Source of the DNA: Thiomicrorhabdus arctica DSM 13458
Lineage (GTDB): Bacteria; Pseudomonadota; Gammaproteobacteria; Thiomicrospirales; Thiomicrospiraceae
Direction of reading: 5' to 3'
NCBI RefSeq assembly: GCF_000381085.1
Contig: NZ_KB905900.1
Location: 173,516 to 237,515 of the forward strand
Length of the DNA stretch: 64,000 nt
The position numbers were made by a program, and so were the translations under genes. Below are positions 20,169 through 28,691 of the stretch, piece after piece (positions within the stretch are counted from its first letter, which is position 1; every line of letters starts with the position of its first letter). The notes below the pieces were generated by a model, which searched no databases, had not been told where the DNA came from, and was given only the letters and a program-made list of their open reading frames with translations.

Positions 20169-20198
20169 TTGAAACCCAAGCGTAATTTCGTGTAAAAT
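20169..20198 (+). promoter_or_regulatory. Sigma-70-like promoter of rpoZ-spoT
   Basis: TTGAAA at 20169-20174 and TAAAAT at 20193-20198, spacer 18 bp, about 35 bases before the rpoZ start. This is a good match to the sigma-70 consensus; the start site is not mapped. Confidence 0.55.
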
Positions 20199-20233
20199 AA
20201 CTCTTTACCTTTAAATTTAAGTGGAAACTCGAT

Positions 20234-20458
20234 ATGGCACGTGTCACAGTAGAAGATTGTTTAGATCAAGTAGAAAACCGTTTTGAACTTGTTATTTTAA
20301 GTGCTAAACGTGCACGTCAAATTGCAAATGGTGCAGAGCCAACTGTTGATTGGGACAATGATAAGCCAACCGTTGTCGCATTGCGCGAACTTGCCGCCGG
20401 CACGATTGATGCGGATGTTGTTTTGGCTGATCCAAATACTCCTCCATTTTTCAGCTAA
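20234..20458 (+). CDS. rpoZ: RNA polymerase omega subunit
   Basis: 74 residues, [29 protein letters not shown], the conserved omega N-terminus that clamps the beta' C-terminal region and aids assembly. The family length is normal. The stop is 14 bases before spoT, and the pair rpoZ-spoT is the usual gammaproteobacterial arrangement, likely one transcript from the promoter at 20169-20198. The ATG has a weak AAGTGGAA-type site. Confidence 0.96.
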   Translation: MARVTVEDCLDQVENRFELVILSAKRARQIANGAEPTVDWDNDKPTVVALRELAAGTIDADVVLADPNTPPFFS

Positions 20459-20472
20459 AAACCACTCCTCCT

Positions 20473-22614
20473 ATGCCCACTCCAAACTCGATAAACGGTC
20501 TACTTGAGAAAGCCTCGAAATATTTAACCGCAGAACAAGTTGCGGGTATTCAAGTAGCTTATGATTTTGGAGATTTGGCGCATGAAGGTCAATCCCGTAA
20601 ATCGGGTGAAGCCTATATTTGGCACCCAATTGCGGTCGCTGAAATCCTTGCAGATATTCAACTCGACCAAGAAAGTTTGATTGCCGCCATCCTCCATGAT
20701 GTTATTGAAGACACCCCTTACTCGAAACAAGATATAACGGATCGTTTTGGCGAAAATGTGGCTGAGATTGTCGACGGTGTGACGAAATTAGGTAAACTTG
20801 AGTTTGATAACCCGCAAGAAGCACAAGCTGAAAACTTTCGTAAAATGATTTTAGCGATGGCTCGAGATATACGTGTCATTCTGATTAAACTGGCCGATCG
20901 TCTGCATAATATGCGTACTTTGGGTGTGATGCGTCCGGATAAACAACGCCGAATAGCCCGCGAAACCTTAGACATCTTTGCACCCATTGCAGGTCGCTTA
21001 GGAATCAATGCGATACGTTTGGAACTGGAAGACCTCGGCTTTAAAGCGATGTACCCTTACCGCTTTGCAGTATTAGAAAGTGCTGTCAAGAAAGCGCGTG
21101 GTAATCGTAAAGAAGTTATTGAACAAATCACCGACACCATCCAGAATCGACTCAATCAAGAGCATATTTCTGGCACGGTATGTGGTCGCGAAAAACATCT
21201 CTATAGTCTTTACAAAAAAATGCAGAATAAGCGCCAGAGCTTTGCCGATATATTGGATATCTTTGCATTTCGAATCGTTGTCGATACGGTAGACGAATGT
21301 TACCGTACTTTAGGCTCTGTTCACTCTCTATACAAACCACTGCCTCAACGTTTTAAAGACTATATTGCCATCCCAAAAGGCAATGGCTATCAGTCCCTGC
21401 ATACCTCATTGTTTGGCCCTTATGGTGTGCATTTAGAGGTCCAGATACGTGATAAAATCATGAATGAAGTCTCTGAGCACGGGATTGCAGCCCATTGGCA
21501 GTATAAACAAGATGACTCGCAGACAAAAAAAGGCACCTCACAGGTGGATGCACGTGCCCAGGAGTGGGTCAAAAACCTGCTTGAGATTCAGCAAAGTGCT
21601 GGTAACTCGCTCGACTTCTTAGAGAATGTCAAAATTGACCTGTTCCCAGATGTTATCTATGTATTCACTCCAAAAGGCGATATCATCACACTGCCGACAG
21701 GCTCAACACCCGTCGATTTTGCCTATGCAGTGCACACCGATATCGGTCATGCCACCGTCGGTTGCCGAATTGATAAAAAGTTGGTGCCATTACGCACTCC
21801 ACTCCAAAGTGGTAAAACTATCCACATCATTAAAAGCAAAGATGCTCAGCCAAATCCGGCTTGGCTCAATTTTGTCAGTACCGCAAAAGCCCGTTCGCAA
21901 ATCCGCCATTTTATGAAAAATCAGCGTGTAGGTGATGCCATGAGTCTGGGTCACAAAATGCTCGCAAAATCTTTGCGAAAATTTAACATGTCCTATGAAG
22001 GCTTGACGGAGGAGATTCGCGACGAGCTGATTGAAGTGCTTAAACTGTCAAGTTGGGAGCAACTATTAGAGGATTTGGGTTCTGGGAATCGCATGTCGCC
22101 TTTGGTTGCCAAACAGATTCATGATGTCGTATTGGGCACGGATGATAGGATTGCACCGAAGAACCTTGGGTTAGAGGCAGGCCTACCTATTTCAGGGACG
22201 GAAGGCATGGTGCTTCATTTTGCCAACTGCTGCCATCCAATACCGGGCGATCAAATTGTCGGGTTTATCAGTACAGAGAAAGGACTAGTGATTCACAGAA
22301 ACAGTTGTCACAACGTTAAAAATCTGAAAAATAATCCCGAAAAATACCTGGATGTACATTGGGATGACCACGCGACTGGCACCTATTTAGTGGATATTCA
22401 ACTGGAAGCAAAAAACGAGCGTGGCACTCTGGCTAAAATTGCCAGTGAAATTGCCAAAACCAACACGGATATCGAGCGCGTCAGTTCTGAAGACAAAGAT
22501 GAGTCCTATAGTTTGATGCACTTTGTCATTAACGTTCGCGACCGCATACATTTGGCCAAGATAATGCGCCACTTAAAACGTTTACCGATTGTGGAAAAGA
22601 TTCAACGCCTGTAA
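20473..22614 (+). CDS. spoT: Bifunctional (p)ppGpp synthetase/hydrolase
   Basis: 713 residues with the full Rel/SpoT order. The HD hydrolase domain has H51 and H75-D76 in ILHDVIEDT. A synthetase domain follows (FAFRIVVDTVDECY, KDYIAIPKGNGYQSLHT), then TGS (DVIYVFTPKGDIITLPTGSTPVDFAY), the zinc-finger-like region (HFANCCHPIPGDQIVG) and a C-terminal ACT domain. It controls the alarmone level in starvation. The intact HD motif supports hydrolase activity; whether synthesis is strong cannot be judged. It is the second gene after rpoZ and is followed by a palindromic repeat at a convergent junction. Confidence 0.96.
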   Translation: MPTPNSINGLLEKASKYLTAEQVAGIQVAYDFGDLAHEGQSRKSGEAYIWHPIAVAEILADIQLDQESLIAAILHDVIEDTPYSKQDITDRFGENVAEIVDGVTKLGKLEFDNPQEAQAENFRKMILAMARDIRVILIKLADRLHNMRTLGVMRPDKQRRIARETLDIFAPIAGRLGINAIRLELEDLGFKAMYPYRFAVLESAVKKARGNRKEVIEQITDTIQNRLNQEHISGTVCGREKHLYSLYKKMQNKRQSFADILDIFAFRIVVDTVDECYRTLGSVHSLYKPLPQRFKDYIAIPKGNGYQSLHTSLFGPYGVHLEVQIRDKIMNEVSEHGIAAHWQYKQDDSQTKKGTSQVDARAQEWVKNLLEIQQSAGNSLDFLENVKIDLFPDVIYVFTPKGDIITLPTGSTPVDFAYAVHTDIGHATVGCRIDKKLVPLRTPLQSGKTIHIIKSKDAQPNPAWLNFVSTAKARSQIRHFMKNQRVGDAMSLGHKMLAKSLRKFNMSYEGLTEEIRDELIEVLKLSSWEQLLEDLGSGNRMSPLVAKQIHDVVLGTDDRIAPKNLGLEAGLPISGTEGMVLHFANCCHPIPGDQIVGFISTEKGLVIHRNSCHNVKNLKNNPEKYLDVHWDDHATGTYLVDIQLEAKNERGTLAKIASEIAKTNTDIERVSSEDKDESYSLMHFVINVRDRIHLAKIMRHLKRLPIVEKIQRL

Positions 22615-22626
22615 AAACAAGCTTTT

Positions 22627-22641
22627 AACCAGGCCTGGTCA
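22627..22641. repeat. CCAGGCCTGG palindromic repeat, copy 5 (convergent gap)
   Basis: AACCAGGCCTGGTCA (core 22629-22638) just after the spoT stop, in the gap between spoT and the convergent rhodanese gene. Confidence 0.9.
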
Positions 22642-22737
22642 TTTGACCGTTTACTGAAAACCGACTATTCAAATCTCGTTTAAAGTCTAGCAGAGTAGGC
22701 CTTGTTCAAAAACATCGGGGCCCCTAATGCTTGAAAT

Positions 22738-23409
22738 CTATTGACTCAGCACCTCATCACCGACGACTGTTAACCCTAAAGATGTCCAAGCCTGCATACC
22801 CCCTCGATAATATTTTAATTTTTCAGGGGGATAACCTATTTTTAACAGCGAAAAAGCTTCTCTTGTAAACATACTTGGCGTTTGTCCACAAAAATAACCA
22901 TTGCAATAACCGATAATGGTTTTGGCTTGGCTGAAGTCTAATTGACCTTTATCATCCACCTTAACATTAAAGAATTTTTCGACCGTTTCATCAGCATTAA
23001 GTTCCCCTTTAAACAAACTATACGGCACATTGATACTGCCCGGAATTCGCATCCGCGCAAACCAAAATGGAGTGCGGGTATCGACCAACATGATATTCGA
23101 GTTTTTTTGAGCCTTTTGCAGATAATCAATGAGTTCCAACTCTCCAATGGTTTCAATGCCGGGTGCCAAGCTCATCGGCTGAAGAGAGCCAACCGTCGTG
23201 CTGCTGTAGAGATCGGTGATGGTATTGCCTGGCGTTTGATTACGCTGAATCGTGAAAGATTCGCCATTTAACGTGATATTCACGGATTTTACACCCTTCG
23301 TGAGCAAGACTTCGCCCACGGTAGCCGAGCCGTCAGGCTCCTCAGCTAATAATGGCGTAAACACTAACCAAAAGAGACTAAATCCAAGCCAAAATTGACG
23401 ATAAACCAT
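22738..23409 (-). CDS. Exported rhodanese-domain protein
   Basis: 223 residues with a signal peptide (FWLGFSLFWLVFTPLLAEE) and one rhodanese domain in the C-terminal half. MLVDTRTPFWFARMRIPGSINVPYS holds the CH2A-like region, and TIIGYCNGYFCGQTPSM holds the active-site loop cysteine. Rhodaneses move sulfane sulfur; a periplasmic location suggests thiosulfate or sulfide handling or redox quality control. The ATG at 23409 is used because TGGGA lies about 6 bases upstream; a GTG at 23421 is also in frame. It is convergent with spoT and divergent from ridA. Confidence 0.85.
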   Translation of the reverse strand: MVYRQFWLGFSLFWLVFTPLLAEEPDGSATVGEVLLTKGVKSVNITLNGESFTIQRNQTPGNTITDLYSSTTVGSLQPMSLAPGIETIGELELIDYLQKAQKNSNIMLVDTRTPFWFARMRIPGSINVPYSLFKGELNADETVEKFFNVKVDDKGQLDFSQAKTIIGYCNGYFCGQTPSMFTREAFSLLKIGYPPEKLKYYRGGMQAWTSLGLTVVGDEVLSQ

Positions 23410-23595
23410 ACTGATTCCCACTCTAATGTGAATGATTACTCTAAAAACGGCTGTTTATAAGTAGATGTACTATAAGCGATTCTTGGCGAATCTCTTAGTA
23501 AAATTTTATTGTGTCTGCCCCCATGCAAACCCTACTTCAGTTCGATAATTTTGATAGAATTTACGGACATTTTAATTCATAAAAAGAGAATCAAT

Positions 23596-23982
23596 ATGAA
23601 AGAGATCATCTCAACTCCAAATGCACCCCAAGCGATAGGGACTTACTCGCAAGCCGTACGAGTAGCCAATACTGTGTATCTATCGGGTCAAATTGCACTG
23701 ATTCCAGAAACGATGGAACTGAAAGAAGGGGACATTTCTGAGCGTATTCATCAAGTTTTCAAAAATCTAACGGCGGTGTGTGAAGCGGCTGGTGGCTCTT
23801 TACAAGATATCGTTAAATTAAATATTTTCTTAACCGATATGAGTCACTTTGCAAGCGTTAATGAGATTATGGCATTGTATTTTGAAGAACCTTACCCTGC
23901 ACGTGCCGCCGTTGCCGTTAAGCAATTGCCTAAAGATACTGATGTCGAAATGGATGGTGTCATGGTCTTATCATCTTATTAG
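23596..23982 (+). CDS. ridA: RidA, 2-iminobutanoate/2-iminopropanoate deaminase
   Basis: 128 residues, RidA/YjgF/YER057c family. It hydrolyses reactive enamine/imine products of PLP enzymes. Family features are [15 protein letters not shown] at the N-terminus, VYLSGQIAL, and [21 protein letters not shown] with the catalytic arginine. The ATG at 23596 is preferred over the upstream open frame from 23509 because of the AAAAAGAGA site and the family start. A palindrome copy and a strong terminator follow. Confidence 0.95.
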   Translation: MKEIISTPNAPQAIGTYSQAVRVANTVYLSGQIALIPETMELKEGDISERIHQVFKNLTAVCEAAGGSLQDIVKLNIFLTDMSHFASVNEIMALYFEEPYPARAAVAVKQLPKDTDVEMDGVMVLSSY

Positions 23983-24005
23983 AATCGTGACTGGAGACCA
24001 AAGGT

Positions 24006-24023
24006 TTGACCAGGCCTGGTCAA
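24006..24023. repeat. CCAGGCCTGG palindromic repeat, copy 6 (longest perfect form)
   Basis: Perfect 18-bp palindrome TTGACCAGGCCTGGTCAA immediately before a conventional terminator, between convergent ridA and the flavoprotein gene. Confidence 0.92.
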
Positions 24024-24026
24024 ATT

Positions 24027-24055
24027 AAAAAGCCCTCAAATTCGAGGGCTTTTTT
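24027..24055 (+). terminator. Rho-independent terminator after ridA
   Basis: Stem AGCCCTC/GAGGGCT with A-rich left and T-rich right flanks, loop of six bases, then TTTTT. The A/T symmetry suggests it also works for the convergent gene on the other strand. Confidence 0.85.
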
Positions 24056-24116
24056 GGAGTGTTTACAGAACATAACACGCATGACTCAGAAGAGGATTCA
24101 AGAGACGACTTAACCG

Positions 24117-25466
24117 TTACAAATCGCGAGCTTGGATAAAGGTCAGCACCCCTTCTGCAGCTTGCCTACCTTGCGCCATCACTCCCGTCAGTAGATAACC
24201 GCCCGTCGGCGCTTCCCAATCAAGCATCTCTCCAGCACAAAATATCCCAGGCATCGCTTTTAACATCAAATGCTCGTCTAGGTTTGCAAAACCCACGCCA
24301 CCCGCGCTACTAATCGCCTCTTCAATCGGCCGCATAGCAATAAGGTTGAGTGGCAAAGACTTCAAGGTCGAAGCCACCAGGCCTGGTTGGTTTAATTCGG
24401 TCTTATTCAGCACGTCTCTTAATAATGAAGCCTTTACACCTGTCAGCCCTAATCGTTTCCAAAAAGAGCTTAAGCTCTGCTTACCTTGCGGCATACTCAA
24501 CTGTTCGGACAAATGCGACAGAGCGCGATGCGGAAACAGATCCAAATGAATCGTCAAAGGAGCATGAAGAGCTAACTGCTCTCTGAGCAATTTTGAGAAG
24601 GTGTAGATCAGACTACCCTCTACGCCCTTTTCAGTGATCATCAGCTCACCCAACTGACTAAGAGTTTCACCCTGCTCGGTCGTGAAACTCAACTGGACAT
24701 TTTTTAAAGGCGTGCCAGCAAACTTCATTTTAAAAACCTCACTCCAAAACAGATCAAACCCCATATTGGCTGGCTGTAATGGGGTAATGCTAATCCCCTT
24801 TTCAGACAGGGGTGTTATCCAACGTCCGGTCGACCCTAAATGTGGCCAAGATGCACCCCCTAACGCCAGAATCACAGCATCAAATTCAAATACTTTTACG
24901 CCATCAGGCGTATCAAAAAGCCACTCTTTCCATTGCCCCTCTGCCGAGGTTTGAGACCGCGGCCAGCCAATCCAACGATGTTTCATGTGAAACACTGTAT
25001 GCTGGCTTTTAAGCTGATGTAACCAAGCTCTTAACAGAGGGGCGGCTTTTTTATCTAAAGGGTAGACCTTGCCTGAGGAGCCGACAAAGGTTTCAAAACC
25101 AAAGCTTGCCGCCCAAGCACGCAAATCTGTCGGGGTAAACTTTTCTAAGGCCGGTGTTAATAAATTTTGAGCTTCAAAGTAGCGAGTTTTAAACAGTTCA
25201 AAATCCTCGCCATGCGTCAGATTCAAACCGCCACGTCCCGCTTGCAAAAACTTCCTGGCCGCAGAGGGCATTGCATCAAAGACTATAGGCGCATAACCTG
25301 CTTCCGCTAAGATTTGTGCCGCCATCAGGCCTGCTGGCCCCGCACCAATAATGGCAATTTTTGGTAATCTCTTAGGCAGAGTGGTCGACAAAATAAGCTC
25401 ATCCTTGTGAATTGAATCTAACGGCAGAATCGAATTGGAATAATTTACTATAAAGATAAGGCACAT
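24117..25466 (-). CDS. BaiN/HI0933-like NAD(P)/FAD-dependent oxidoreductase
   Basis: Flavoprotein of the HI0933/BaiN superfamily. The FAD-binding KIAIIGAGPAGLMAAQILAEAGY lies near the N-terminus, then RKFLQAGRGGLNLTHGED, VILALGGASWPHLGSTG, and a C-terminal MPGIFCAGEMLDWEAPTGGYLLTGVMAQGRQAAEGV. The reaction is unknown for most members. The start is uncertain. The ATG at 25466 has an AAAGG site 7 bases upstream but adds about 25 residues before the domain; a TTG at 25391 preceded by AAGGATGAG gives a family-like start. The gene carries a parS-like site (24979-24994) and one palindrome core (24377-24386). Confidence 0.88.
   Translation of the reverse strand: MCLIFIVNYSNSILPLDSIHKDELILSTTLPKRLPKIAIIGAGPAGLMAAQILAEAGYAPIVFDAMPSAARKFLQAGRGGLNLTHGEDFELFKTRYFEAQNLLTPALEKFTPTDLRAWAASFGFETFVGSSGKVYPLDKKAAPLLRAWLHQLKSQHTVFHMKHRWIGWPRSQTSAEGQWKEWLFDTPDGVKVFEFDAVILALGGASWPHLGSTGRWITPLSEKGISITPLQPANMGFDLFWSEVFKMKFAGTPLKNVQLSFTTEQGETLSQLGELMITEKGVEGSLIYTFSKLLREQLALHAPLTIHLDLFPHRALSHLSEQLSMPQGKQSLSSFWKRLGLTGVKASLLRDVLNKTELNQPGLVASTLKSLPLNLIAMRPIEEAISSAGGVGFANLDEHLMLKAMPGIFCAGEMLDWEAPTGGYLLTGVMAQGRQAAEGVLTFIQARDL
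24377..24386. repeat. CCAGGCCTGG core, copy 7 (inside flavoprotein gene)
   Basis: Exact core in the coding sequence of the minus-strand flavoprotein gene, read as Pro-Gly-Leu-Val; the outer arms are not conserved. Confidence 0.85.
24979..24994. promoter_or_regulatory. parS-like centromere site
   Basis: TGTTTCATGTGAAACA differs by one central base from the bacterial parS consensus TGTTTCACGTGAAACA. It lies inside the flavoprotein gene, about 28 kb from the parA-parB genes of this window. ParB binds such sites near the origin and spreads from them. The match is read directly; function is inferred. Confidence 0.75.
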
Positions 25467-25569
25467 ATTAAAGCCTTTCACTCAATAACGTGCAATGCAT
25501 GCACGCTATTTTTAAGCAACTCTGCTTCAGCTTTGCTAAAATTTAATCTTTCCGTACAAGTCGTATGCT

Positions 25570-27642
25570 ATGTTGGCACAGCAGCAACTCACCGCTTTAA
25601 AAGGCGTTGGCCCAAAACAAGTTGAAAAGCTCCATAAATTGGGGCTTTTTGTCGTCCAGGATTTGTTGTTTCATCTGCCGTTGCGCTATCAGGACAAAAC
25701 TCGCTTGACCGATTTAGAGAGCGTCATTATCGGCACGGAAGTCTTGATAGAAGGTGACGTTTTTGCGCAAACCCTGAGTCAGGGTCGCCGCAGCAGTCTA
25801 CTGGTTAAAATCCAGTCACCTTCAGGCACTATTTTAACCCTGCGTTTTTTCCATTTTCATCATAGCCAAGCCCAACAATTTTCCCGCGGCAAAACCATAC
25901 GCGTATTTGGCGAAGTACGCTCAGGCCCAACGGGTTTGGAGATGGTGCATCCAACTTACGAGTTTATCACGCCTAATGCGCCCTCTGCATTAGAGGACAG
26001 TCTTACCCCGATTTACCCAACCACAGAAGGTTTGGGACAGGCTTCCATTCTAAAACTGATTAAACAAGCGATTGTGCTGCTCAAGCAGTACCCACTTGCC
26101 GAGTTATTACCGAATGATCTGTTAGACAGCTTACAACTGCCACTGCTCAATGATGCTTTACTCACCTTACATCAACCGTTAGCTACCGACGATTTACAGA
26201 AAATAAAACAGTTCGCACATCCGGCACAACAACGCCTGATTATCGAGGAATTGATTAATCAACAAGCCACCATGCAGATGATGCGTGAGCATGAACAAGC
26301 GCGTAATGCGCCCGCTTTTCCAATCAGTCAGGCCTGTCAAAGACTCCTCAAAAACTTACCGTTTCAGCTTACAAATGCACAGCAACGGGTCTTGCAAGAG
26401 ATTCAACACGACTTGAAACAACCACATCCGATGCAACGGTTAGTCCAAGGCGATGTTGGTTCCGGTAAAACAGTAATTGCCGCACTGGCGGCCATTCAGG
26501 CCGCCGAAGCAGGTTATCAAGTCGCAGTCATGGCGCCGACTGAGATTTTGGCAGAGCAACACCGCCAAGCCTTTAGTGAATGGTTAGACCCTTTAAATAT
26601 TCCCACCGCATTCCTAAATGGCCGCATGAAAGCGGCTGAAAAACGCTTCATGCTGGCACAGATAGAAACTGGCACAGCGCAAGTCATTATCGGCACGCAT
26701 GCACTGTTTCAAGAGGCCGTGACCTTCCACAAACTCGGTTTGGTGGTCATTGATGAGCAACACCGTTTTGGGGTGCACCAACGCCTCTCTTTGCATGAAA
26801 AGAACAATCAACAAGATGTGCATACCCATCAGCTGATTATGACGGCAACCCCCATCCCTCGTACGCTGGCAATGACCGCTTATGGCGATTTAGACCTTTC
26901 AGTGATTGATGAACTGCCACCAGGGCGTAAACCCATCGAAACCGCCGTATTAAGCAATGAAAAACGTTTTGAAGTCATGCAACATCTGTACGCCAAGTGT
27001 AAACAAGGCATCCAGGCCTACTGGGTCTGTCCGCTGATTGAAGAGTCGGAATTATTACACGCCCAAGCCGCCGAAGTCACGGCCAATCAATTTAGCGAAC
27101 AGTGGCCAGATTTACGGGTCGGCCTGATTCACGGTCGCTTAAAAGGCGAGCAAAAAGCCTTAGTAATGAATGCCTTTAAAACCCATCAACTCGATCTACT
27201 GGTCGCAACGACCGTGATCGAGGTTGGGGTGAATGTACCAAACTCGAGCCTAATGATTATTGAAAATGCCGAACGTTTAGGCCTTGCACAACTGCATCAG
27301 TTACGAGGACGCGTTGGCCGTGGCGATAAACAGAGCCATTGTGTCTTGCTCTATCAACCGCCCTTGTCGGAAACCGGCAAAGCCCGCTTAAATATTATGC
27401 GTGAAACCACCGATGGCTTTAGAATCGCCGAAGAGGATTTAAGAATTCGTGGACCCGGTGAAATTCTCGGTACCAAACAGACAGGTGGTTTACAATTTAG
27501 AATCGCCGATTTAAAACGCGACAGCGCCTGGATTCCAGTCGCAAAAGAGTGGGCCAATATTTTAGTACACAATTATCCACAGCTGGTTGAAGGCTTACAA
27601 ATGCGCTGGGTCGGGCATAAAATTGATTACCAGCATGCTTAA
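25570..27642 (+). CDS. recG: ATP-dependent DNA helicase RecG
   Basis: 690 residues. RecG remodels stalled forks and Holliday junctions. An N-terminal wedge/OB domain is followed by helicase motifs: motif I GDVGSGKTVIAALAA (near 295-309), Ia MAPTEILAEQH, II DEQHRFGVHQR, III MTATPIPRTLAM, V ATTVIEVGVNVPNSSLMII and VI QLRGRVGRGDKQSHC, then the C-terminal LRIRGPGEILGTKQTG. The length matches the family. An extended -10 (TGCTAAAAT, 25534-25542) lies just upstream. In enterics recG follows spoT; here it is four genes later. Confidence 0.97.
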   Translation: MLAQQQLTALKGVGPKQVEKLHKLGLFVVQDLLFHLPLRYQDKTRLTDLESVIIGTEVLIEGDVFAQTLSQGRRSSLLVKIQSPSGTILTLRFFHFHHSQAQQFSRGKTIRVFGEVRSGPTGLEMVHPTYEFITPNAPSALEDSLTPIYPTTEGLGQASILKLIKQAIVLLKQYPLAELLPNDLLDSLQLPLLNDALLTLHQPLATDDLQKIKQFAHPAQQRLIIEELINQQATMQMMREHEQARNAPAFPISQACQRLLKNLPFQLTNAQQRVLQEIQHDLKQPHPMQRLVQGDVGSGKTVIAALAAIQAAEAGYQVAVMAPTEILAEQHRQAFSEWLDPLNIPTAFLNGRMKAAEKRFMLAQIETGTAQVIIGTHALFQEAVTFHKLGLVVIDEQHRFGVHQRLSLHEKNNQQDVHTHQLIMTATPIPRTLAMTAYGDLDLSVIDELPPGRKPIETAVLSNEKRFEVMQHLYAKCKQGIQAYWVCPLIEESELLHAQAAEVTANQFSEQWPDLRVGLIHGRLKGEQKALVMNAFKTHQLDLLVATTVIEVGVNVPNSSLMIIENAERLGLAQLHQLRGRVGRGDKQSHCVLLYQPPLSETGKARLNIMRETTDGFRIAEEDLRIRGPGEILGTKQTGGLQFRIADLKRDSAWIPVAKEWANILVHNYPQLVEGLQMRWVGHKIDYQHA

Positions 27643-27731
27643 CCCCACAGCGCAGGATAAGTCATGACTCAAATTTTTATGCCAGTACACATTGCAATGA
27701 ATACCTCACTTTCAGTTAAAGAGCACCTTAA

Positions 27732-28337
27732 ATGCCAAACGAACGACTCGCTAAAATCAAAGCCTTAATTCAAGACAAGAAAACCCACACGGTTAGGGGT
27801 TGTCCCTCATTTTGGAAACCCGCTCGTTTGATTCAGCGTGTCACGAGCTCGTCTACGATTCAATCCTGGTTAAACACCAAAGTGTCGCTCACCCAACGGC
27901 TTCGCCAACACTGTCCAACCCTGCAAGTTCTCGTGCTCTCTGAACAAACTGAGCGCCCACTATTGGATGAAACCACCGCTTTGGGTTTGCAACCAAATGA
28001 CCAGGCCTGGGTAAGGTGTGTTTTGTTGCAGTGTGCGAATCAAAACTGGGTCTATGCTAGAACCGTCATACCAAATCTGACGCCTGAAAGCCCGTGGAGT
28101 GCCTTACAAAAACTCGGCAATAAACCACTGGGTGAAGTATTGTTTGAGTTACCAAGCATTCAACGTACCCCTTTCGAGTTCACTCGCCAAACCTTAAGCA
28201 GTTGGCCTTATTTAAGTGAGCAACTTGAGGCAGAACAGAGCCAAGCCAAAGGCTATGCTAGGCGTTCGATCTTCACCCAAAAAGAGGCACCTTTATTACT
28301 CACTGAGGTGTTTCTACCCAGATTAACAGGTCAATAA
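27732..28337 (+). CDS. ubiC: Chorismate lyase
   Basis: 201 residues, UbiC family. It converts chorismate to 4-hydroxybenzoate and pyruvate, the first committed step of ubiquinone synthesis. Recognisable are WLNTKVSLTQRLR near the N-terminus, WVYARTVIP near 108-116, the LGNKPLGEVLF block with the conserved glycine, and a C-terminal YARRSIFTQKEAPLLLTEVFLP. The partner gene ubiA, often adjacent, is 13 kb away here. One palindrome core (28001-28010) is inside the gene. Confidence 0.92.
   Translation: MPNERLAKIKALIQDKKTHTVRGCPSFWKPARLIQRVTSSSTIQSWLNTKVSLTQRLRQHCPTLQVLVLSEQTERPLLDETTALGLQPNDQAWVRCVLLQCANQNWVYARTVIPNLTPESPWSALQKLGNKPLGEVLFELPSIQRTPFEFTRQTLSSWPYLSEQLEAEQSQAKGYARRSIFTQKEAPLLLTEVFLPRLTGQ
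28001..28010. repeat. CCAGGCCTGG core, copy 8 (inside ubiC)
   Basis: Exact core with the left arm TGA retained (TGACCAGGCCTGG); codons GAC CAG GCC TGG (Asp-Gln-Ala-Trp). Confidence 0.85.
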
Positions 28338-28436
28338 ATACAAATAAAACCTTATTATTCAACAAGTTATGTCGTAAAATATGTTATAATTAAGTTTATA
28401 AGATCCATAAACCTATCATCTAAAAGGATACGAATA

Positions 28437-28571
28437 ATGAAGCGAATGAATTTAGTTTTTCTAAAAAGATTAAGACAAAACCTAATAAATTTTAGTAAGA
28501 AAGCAACTAGAGGATGGTGTCTCTTATTCCCTAAAGGGAATAAGAGACACCATACCACATTTAGTCATTAA
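28437..28571 (+). CDS. Small, highly basic ORF (44 aa), unknown
   Basis: Open frame MKRMNLVFLKRLRQ... of 44 codons ending ...TTFSH. Eleven Lys/Arg and several His, one Trp and one Cys. It has an AAAGGA site 8 bases before the ATG and a TATAAT hexamer at 28385-28390, so expression signals look real. The second half runs through an 18-bp perfect hairpin. No family is recognised. It could be a small protein, a leader peptide, or chance coding in an AT-rich patch. Confidence 0.3.
   Translation: MKRMNLVFLKRLRQNLINFSKKATRGWCLLFPKGNKRHHTTFSH
28514..28553. repeat. 18-bp perfect inverted repeat (hairpin)
   Basis: Left arm 28514-28531 begins ATGGTGTCTCTTATTCCC, four-base loop TAAA, right arm 28536-28553 is its exact complement. 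There is no T-run on either side, so it is not a standard terminator. It resembles the paired ends of a small mobile element or a RAYT/IS200-type hairpin; no transposase is adjacent. Confidence 0.75.
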
Positions 28572-28691
28572 AATAAACCTAAGTGCAATATATTGGGGTT
28601 TTAAGCTAAATTCATTTAAGCCTTTCTCGAAGCCTCTTAACAATTGTGTTTAGGGCTCGTATTTTCAGAAGAACCTCAATGGATGTAGATT

